From Magnolia sinica (taxonomy: Eukaryota > Streptophyta > Magnoliopsida > Magnoliales > Magnoliaceae), in the NCBI RefSeq assembly GCF_029962835.1, contig NC_080579.1, forward strand, positions 577,882-641,881: a stretch of DNA of 64,000 nt. Reading direction: 5' to 3'. Position 1 is the first letter of the stretch. Every line of letters begins with the position of its first letter. The notes below the pieces were generated by a model. The model was not told the DNA's origin. It did not search any database and worked only from the letters and a program-made list of their open reading frames with translations. Position numbers and translations under genes: made by a program. Positions 58,001 through 64,000 of the stretch are shown in pieces.

Positions 58001-58177
58001 ACAGTAGACAAAGTGACGGGGTTGCAGTACAAAGTGACGAGGTTCAGTAGACAAAGTGACAAGGTTGCAGTACAAAGTGACGGGGTACAGTAGACAAAGT
58101 GACAGGGTTGCAGTACAAAGTGACGGGATACAGTAGACAAAGTAACGGGGTTGCAGTACAAAGTGATGGGGTACAAA
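58001..58177. repeat. 43-bp tandem array, reverse arm (left part)
   Basis: At about position 58000 the orientation flips: the same units continue as reverse complement (CAGTAGACAAAGTGACGGGG). The reverse arm is then interrupted by the hAT element. Confidence 0.92.
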
Positions 58178-59395
58178 TAGGGGTGTACACGAACCGGGCT
58201 AGCACGGTTAACTCACTCGACTCGGCCCGACCCGGAACTGAGTTCGGGTTGGGACGGGCCATTTTCTTCGGCCCGAAACTGAGTTCGGGTCGAGCTTAGA
58301 TGGGTCCCAGTTCGGCCCGACTCAGCCCGAAACCCGACTCGACTCGTCCCGACTAGCCCTTTAGGGTATATATACCTTGTTTTAAGGAAAAAGAAAAAGA
58401 AAAAGCTTCTGAAACCCTTCTCTCTCAAGGTATGTCCGTTTTCTTTCTTTCCTTTCTGTAATTTCAGATTTAGAAATTTTATTTTTCTTCATTTTCTTTT
58501 CACGGCCTAGATCTAGATAGATGTTGTTACATCAATAGATCTACTATTTTAAGGGGATTTTAGGTATTTTTATGTTTTATTTACGGTGTAGATCTTACTG
58601 TGGATGAGATTTCCGTTATCTGTTTCTGATTTTCATGTTATGTGGTGGCGTTATTGAATATGATCTTGAACTTACGATCGGGATTTCAGCTGTTATATGT
58701 AGTCTTTTGAGTTGTTTATTTATTTATTGTGAATTTTGTTGTTTTTCTTATGTTATTGTTGTGGATCTTTAATCTACGACAAGGTTTTATTTTATTGTAT
58801 TTGATTTGAATCTATGATTGGACTTACAGCGAAGTTTGTGGTTTTTTTCATGTTATTGTATTGAATCTTGTATCTACGATTGAATTTCAAGCAGTTTTTG
58901 TTGAGGTTAGATCTGTGTAGAGATATGCAATCTGCTGATCCTGACTTTACGATCTGATTTTCAGTTATTTTTGTGGTTCGAGCGGACCTACTATTTTAAG
59001 GGGTTTTGGCTATTTCTTTTTGCTACTTCTGAATCAGATCTAGCCATGGATGACATCTCAAGCTGTTTTTTCTGATTTTCAAACTGATTGGTGATGGCGT
59101 TGGATCCGATCTTGGACATACAATCCCATTTTTAGCTTTAAATTGTGGACGTTTTAAAGAGGGATTTAAATTTTTTTCTTACTCTTATGTTATTGTTGTA
59201 GGTTTTCAGCTATTTTCGGTTTTGTAGGTTTTCCCGACTTGGCCCGACTCATCCCGAAACTGGCCCGAACTCGCCCGATTGCTAACCGGGGCGGGTTCGG
59301 GCTAGACATGTTGGCCCGGTGACCGGGCCGGGCCAGGTTCGGGCTGGGTGTGACTGGTGACCGAGTCGACTCGGATCGACTTGTGTACACCCCTA
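58178..59395. mobile_element. hAT-type element, deletion derivative
   Basis: Termini TAGGGGTGTACACGA and, complement of the right end, TAGGGGTGTACACAA. Flanks GGTACAAA and GGTGCAGT are consistent with a decayed 8-bp duplication of the array sequence GGTACAGT. GC-rich subterminal regions match 937-1940 in reverse. Between them is about 800 bases of AT-rich DNA with a TATATATACC box (58367-58377) and CTCTCTCAAGGTATGT (58422-58437), which resembles the leader and first intron donor of an autonomous element's gene. No transposase domain is visible. Confidence 0.82.
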
Positions 59396-59775
59396 GGTGC
59401 AGTAGACAAAGTGACGGGGTTGCAGTACAAAGTGACGGGGTTCAGTAGACAAAGTAGCGAGGTTGCAGTACAAAGTGATGGGGTTCACTGGACAAAGTGA
59501 CGAGGTTACAGCACAAAGTGACGGGGAGCAGTAGACAAAGTGATGAGGTTGTAGCACAAAGTGACGGAGTACAGTAAACAAAGTGACGATGTTGCGTACA
59601 AAGTGACGAGGTACAGTAGACAAAGTGATGATGTTGCAGTACAAAGTGACGGAGTTCAGTAGACAAAGTAATGGGGTTACAATACAAAGTGACGGGGTTC
59701 AGTAGACTAAGCGATGGGGTTGCAGCACAAAGTGATGGGGTTCACTAGACAAAGTGACGAGGTTGCAACACTAGT
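59396..59775. repeat. 43-bp tandem array, reverse arm (right part)
   Basis: Continues the reverse-orientation units (gtgacggggttgcagtacaaa) after the hAT insertion, more decayed toward the right end. Confidence 0.92.
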
Positions 59776-60960
59776 GGGCCCTATGTAGATGTGCACTGTC
59801 AAGAGAGTTCATACCTTGGGGACTATGTGCTCATACAACCTGGTGCAGATCAGGTCGCGGATACTTACATGTTTGGGATGGATCAGAAAAAGCCCGGTTG
59901 AAGGTGAAAGTGATCAAGACCGTGGGAACATTAAAATAGGCATATTTAATTAGAATGAGTTATTTGCCGTACCATGTATAATTTTAGGTAGGAGAAGCTA
60001 CTTCAGCCACCCAACCCCACTAAGTTGTGTTGCCCACGCCAAATTTATGAGATTCCATCAAATAAATGGTTGAAAATCAATTTTGTTTTCATTTTTATTG
60101 TTTATAGTCAATTTTAGTTTGGTCATAACTCCTCATCCTTTGAGCTTGAACTCAAGTGGAAATCAATGTGGTTAGCTTAAATAGGACACTATTTTTAAGT
60201 CTAGTGAAATCATGACCACCTATAAATAATAACTTTACTATTTATAGTAAGTCATAAATTTTAGGGAGTTTGAGCGGGAGTGTGATTATGAAATTTCTTC
60301 ATAGGATTGTTAATTCATTGTTTATTATGAATCAAATTTCAAATTTCAAATTTTTAGAATTTATTTCTATTTTTCTTATTTTCCCTCGAGGAAGAGGAAG
60401 ATGGTGATCAACCTTATCACGTGCATACCTACATCACATCCTCTTCACAAGATGCATTTTATTAACACGAGGGCACCCATAAAATCATGCTAATCAGGTT
60501 GTTGAGCATAAGATGGGGCACACGGACACACATATAGTAAATGACTCTATTTTAATTATGTGTACAAATATGTATGTATCGGCCACAAAAGTATTGAATT
60601 GAGTTGATATTTATTGGTTGGGATCCCCACTGCCCATAGGTGGTGAAATCCCACTACGGTGCGAGTGTGTGGAGTGTGTGTGCGTGTGTTAAAAAAAAGA
60701 AAAAAGAAAAAGAAAAAGAATGACCCGATGAATGGTGTGGATGGCATATAAACATCATAACAGGCCTTGCAGTAAGTTGGGCAAAAAATAAATATTACAA
60801 AGGGCATAACAAAGTTCCAAGCTTGGCATCATCTTCACTGCCACACCTGCAGTTGACCCACATAAATTTGAATCTCTCATTTTTGGGCCCATGTCCTAAA
60901 ATTGATTTGGCCATAATGGATGAATGGGGTGAATTTCTTACTAACATCATTGTGGATCAG
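59768..60960. repeat. Local duplication, copy 1
   Basis: Matches 61705-63430 in blocks: ctagtgggccc...agatgt at the left, the LTR remnant, the 'acacatatagt' block, and 'catcatcttcactgccacac' at the right. Lacks the MITE found in copy 2. Confidence 0.75.
59841..60436 (+). mobile_element. Solo LTR remnant of the CRM-like family
   Basis: Co-linear with 12386-13088: 'caggtcgcggatacttacatg', 'gatggatcagaaaa', 'ctataaataataactttactatttatagtaag', 'tagaatttatttctatttt', ending cctacatca. It is shorter and much diverged. Flanks CAACC/CATCC could be a worn target duplication. Confidence 0.82.
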
Positions 60961-61704
60961 GCTAGAGCAAGTGGCCCGTATGAGGTGGTCCTCCTTGTGT
61001 GAAGCGGGTGGCTCATGTGAGATGGTACCCATGTTATGTCCGGCCCTTAAAAACAGTTCGGCCAAGATCCTAACCAGTGGAATGTATGGCTTGGACTATA
61101 AGATGAAAGTGATTAATTAACCATGCTCTATATTTTGAAGCTGGGATTTGGATCCGTCACAACCTCGGGTACATGCTTGGCAATGGTGGATGGTGTGGGT
61201 ATGAAACACATACATCAAAGTGGGCCTAGGAAGCTTTCAATGGTAGATGTTCCATTCTCACTATTTTTGCTGAGGGTGGACCCTAGAAAGGTTTTAACTG
61301 TAAGTATTTAATCTCTACTGGTATCTGTGGTGGGGCTCACATGAGCTAAGGATTTGCCCCACGAGTGGGCTGGGAGATGGATAAAAGGTGTGAGTATAAC
61401 CGTAGCGTCCAATGTCAATTTCAAGAGTGGCCCTTAAAAAACTGTTCTGGATCTTGGGAATGGTTCAGATTAATCGATTGGAATCTCTAGATATCCCAAT
61501 TCTGGGGATCCTAAACATACCGTGGGACACTCTCATAAGAGCGCAGCTGGTAAAGGTAATAAATTATAACAAGACCCACCAGAGGAGAAAGATTCCCATA
61601 TGATGTGATAGAATGGGCATCCAATGCTCTTTTTTTTCCAAAGATATCAGACACATGGAATCTCGTGACGCACCTAGCACTCAAAAATCAACTTCATCCA
61701 GTCA
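60961..61704. repeat. Foldback and dispersed repeats
   Basis: Foldback-like blocks (about 61130-61400) and the dispersed repeat related to 55270-55480 (61400-61600). No gene is seen. Confidence 0.55.
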
Positions 61705-62029
61705 AGCTAGTGGGCCCCAGGTAGATGTAGACGGTCAAGAGAGTTTATACCTGATGAGGGATCAGTTTGGCCACCAAAGCCTGAAAACGGATGCTTCCAA
61801 CTAAGATGGATGGTCGATCCACTAGATTGTTGTATGTGTTACTTTAGATAGTTAAATTGCACAAGCCATTAGCTTGGGCTAACCACTTATGCCATTGCAT
61901 AATTGCATAAGCAATTGCTTGGGTTGGTGGCTTTTTTTAAAAAAAAATTATTATTATTTCATAAAAATTGATATAAAAAATAGATTTTATTTTTAAATTA
62001 AGAAAAACTACGTATAATTATTACAAGTG

Positions 62030-62395
62030 ATTGGAGTGTACATTTATAGTAAGGAAATTTTAGCCAAAAACAATAAAATCTAATAGGAATCATGACAGTC
62101 TAAAAATAGTTAAGTTTACAATTTATAGCAAGTCCTGAGTATTAGAGAGTTTTAAGTTTACAATTTTTAGCAAGTCCTGAATATTAGAGAGTTTTAGTTA
62201 GAGTTTGATTCTAAAACTTCTTCCTAGGTTTGATATCACTATTCAAAGTATGTTAAAATTTTACATTTCTAGAATTTATTTTTATTTTCTTATTTTCCCA
62301 CATGGATTTTTTATTTTCTTATTTTTCCACATGAATTTGAGGTATCTCCTTGACAAATCCAGATAAACTCTGTACATTCAGAGTAGTTATCCCCT
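62030..62395 (+). mobile_element. Fragment of CRM-like LTR
   Basis: The right half of the LTR is recognisable: 'tttacaatttatagcaagtc', 'tctagaatttatttttatttt', and 'attcagagtagttatccc', which matches attcggagtagttatcc at 13049-13065. An internal stretch of about 50 bases is duplicated (62101-62160). Confidence 0.7.
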
Positions 62396-62683
62396 GGGAG
62401 CACCGTGGTGACTATCTGCTCATCCAACCCTTTCACAAGGTGCATCCTATCACCCATTACATAATGTTGATCAAGTTGTTGGGCTTCAATTTGAACACGT
62501 AGACACACACACACACATATAGTGAATGGCTCAATTTTAATTGAGTATGTGTTGGCCAGAGAAAAGTATTGGATCGAGCTGATATTTGTCGTTTCAGATC
62601 CCCCACTAGAAATGGCCTGATGAACGGTGTGGATGGCATATAAACATCACAGCAAGCCCTGCATTACGTTGGGTGGAAACTAA

Positions 62684-63270
62684 GGGCGTGTTTGGGCAGT
62701 GGGATTAGAAGAGATTAGGTGGGATGGGATTCAAAAAACGTAATTATTACCCGTGGCAGGGATTGTTCCCTGTTGCCATGCGATAAGATTAATGCCATGC
62801 TTTGTTGGTAATATATTGGTACATTGAATGGATATACCCACCATCATTTGAAATTATTTAGAATAACACGTGTTATATCTAAACCTTTCATTTGTTTGGT
62901 TTTGAAACCTCATTTTATGGCATGGGCCTAAAAATGAGGTAGATCCAAAACTTATGTGGCTTTAAAGAAGTTTTTAATGGTAAGTATTCAATCCCCCTTG
63001 CTTTCTATGGTAGGGTCCACTTTGAGCTTTAGATTTACTTGATTTTTTGGCCATGCTTTAAAATAATCTCGAAAAATGGGTGGACGGTGTGGATATAGCC
63101 CACACATCATGGTGGGACCTACACAACTTGGTAACATTGAGTGAAATTGGCACAGGACCCAATGCAATTCCATCTCATCTAATTCCAAGCTTTTCCATTC
63201 TTCCCAAACATGGAGTGGAATGAATCCCATCCCACCTAATCCCTTCTAATCCCACCGCCCAAACACGCCC
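62684..63270. mobile_element. PIF/Harbinger-like MITE with TAA TSD
   Basis: Inverted termini GGGCGTGTTTGGGCAGTGGG and CCCACCGCCCAAACACGCCC flanked by TAA at 62681-62683 and 63271-63273. Subterminal blocks (GGTGGGATGGGATTC) are also inverted. The corresponding place in copy 1 of the local duplication (about 60787-60800) has a single TAA, i.e. an empty site. A foldback-like arm lies inside (62890-63130). No coding sequence. Confidence 0.85.
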
Positions 63271-63430
63271 TAAACAATACAAAGGGCCCTAACAATATTT
63301 CAGCAGTGGCATCATCTTCACTGCCACACCTGCAGTGGACCCACCTAAATTTGAAAATGCCCGGGCGCATACCCCAAACTGATCTGGGCAAAACTGTTGG
63401 TTGGGGTGGATTTCTTACAGACATCAAGGC

Positions 63431-64000
63431 CGTGGGGCCCAACTTTGGTGAGCCAGGAGCTCAATGAAATCATATCCACTAGCCAGGTGGGTATAGTTGA
63501 GGTAGTGATGAATGCAACAGTATGGATTCTGTGGGGTCTACCATTTTTAACGGCTCAGATGTTGCATGTTGTTTGCGGTTGCTGGATAATAATCTGTGGT
63601 AGGTTGTGATTGATGTGGACATTCCCATCTGATTGGGGAAATACTCCCTGAGTTGTTAATGGGACTGGGCTAGGACCTGAAAACAATCAGAATTTTGAAA
63701 GGCACAGCAAAACTAGTTCAAAATCGGGCTGAGACCAACCCAGAGCCTGCCCACAATCTTAATTTGCAGATATCTTTTCAGGTGCAGGTGTCAAGTGGTA
63801 ACGGCCTTACAGACCCGCGTGGTGTGTGGATGACATCAACCTGCATATGAAAGTTCATACATCTTATTGTCTGCCTAGTGAAGAAATCAGGCTAATCCAA
63901 TAATCAGGTCGACCGACACTAAAATAATGTACAATAATAAACAAATCCAAATTCACCCTAATGTGACCACATATTATCACTTATGGTATTCAAACCGTCA
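63431..64000. other. Intergenic, no gene recognised
   Basis: Short foldback-like motifs only; nothing else seen to the window end. Confidence 0.45.

Larger units (their letters stand above)
61705..63430. repeat. Local duplication, copy 2
   Basis: Partner of 59768-60960, longer because of an unrelated AT-rich stretch (about 61750-62030) and a MITE insertion (62684-63270). Confidence 0.7.

Noticed and set aside
57823-58262. Several ORFs of 70-80 residues on both strands in the 43-bp array
   Set aside because: They arise because the repeat lacks stops in some frames; the text is low complexity and identical in all units.
57512-59775. CRISPR-like regularly spaced repeats
   Set aside because: The units are directly adjacent with no unique spacers, alternate between two related monomers, and the region lies in plant-type DNA. 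It is a tandem array.

Overview
This is plant nuclear DNA: intronless CC-NB-LRR immune-receptor genes, nested Ty3/Gypsy LTR retrotransposons, LINE, hAT, PIF/Harbinger-like and Mutator-like repeats, and no bacterial gene organisation. A very abundant foldback repeat (arms carrying TCCAYRCCGTCCATCCATTT and its complement, next to GTGGGCCCACC) recalls repeats I associate with magnoliid genomes (Magnolia/Cinnamomum type). That placement is from memory and is an inference.

Layout. 1-3430: interspersed repeats, including a complete non-autonomous hAT element (937-1940, 8-bp target duplication). 3431-23533: a three-level transposon nest. The outer element is a minus-strand Ty3/Gypsy element of Tat type (3436-23528, TSD ATTAT) with an antisense, apparently spliced extra gene (4732-6880). 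Its gag is split by a plus-strand CRM-type Gypsy element (12386-22517, TSD CTTGT). The integrase end of that element is split in turn by a 4.2-kb solo-LTR-like insertion (17452-21640, TSD TAAGA). Every coding region in the nest is broken. 23534-30230: repeat-derived intergenic DNA. 30236-32820: same-strand fragments resembling exons of unrelated host genes (PPR, NUP98-like, ATXR3-like, kinase-like).

34450-53590: a segmental duplication. Each unit of about 7 kb holds one full-length CC-NB-LRR gene on the minus strand (38131-41148, 1005 aa; 50156-53329, 1057 aa), several kb of shared downstream DNA and a GA-rich repeat just upstream of the start codon. The second gene has two extra 23-residue LRR units. 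A 5-kb spacer between the units holds a TRIM-like remnant, LINE pieces in opposite orientations and an isolated exon-like ORF end.

53590-64000: consecutive roughly 500-bp foldback elements, one with a perfect 9-bp TSD. Then comes a 43-bp-period tandem array arranged as a head-to-head inverted repeat and split by a second hAT element. Last are two diverged copies of a local duplication carrying remnants of the CRM-type LTR, only one of which has a PIF/Harbinger-like MITE.

The only convincing intact host genes are the two receptors. They probably act as intracellular pathogen sensors (NB-ARC ATPase switch plus LRR recognition surface). Nearly everything else is transposon-derived.
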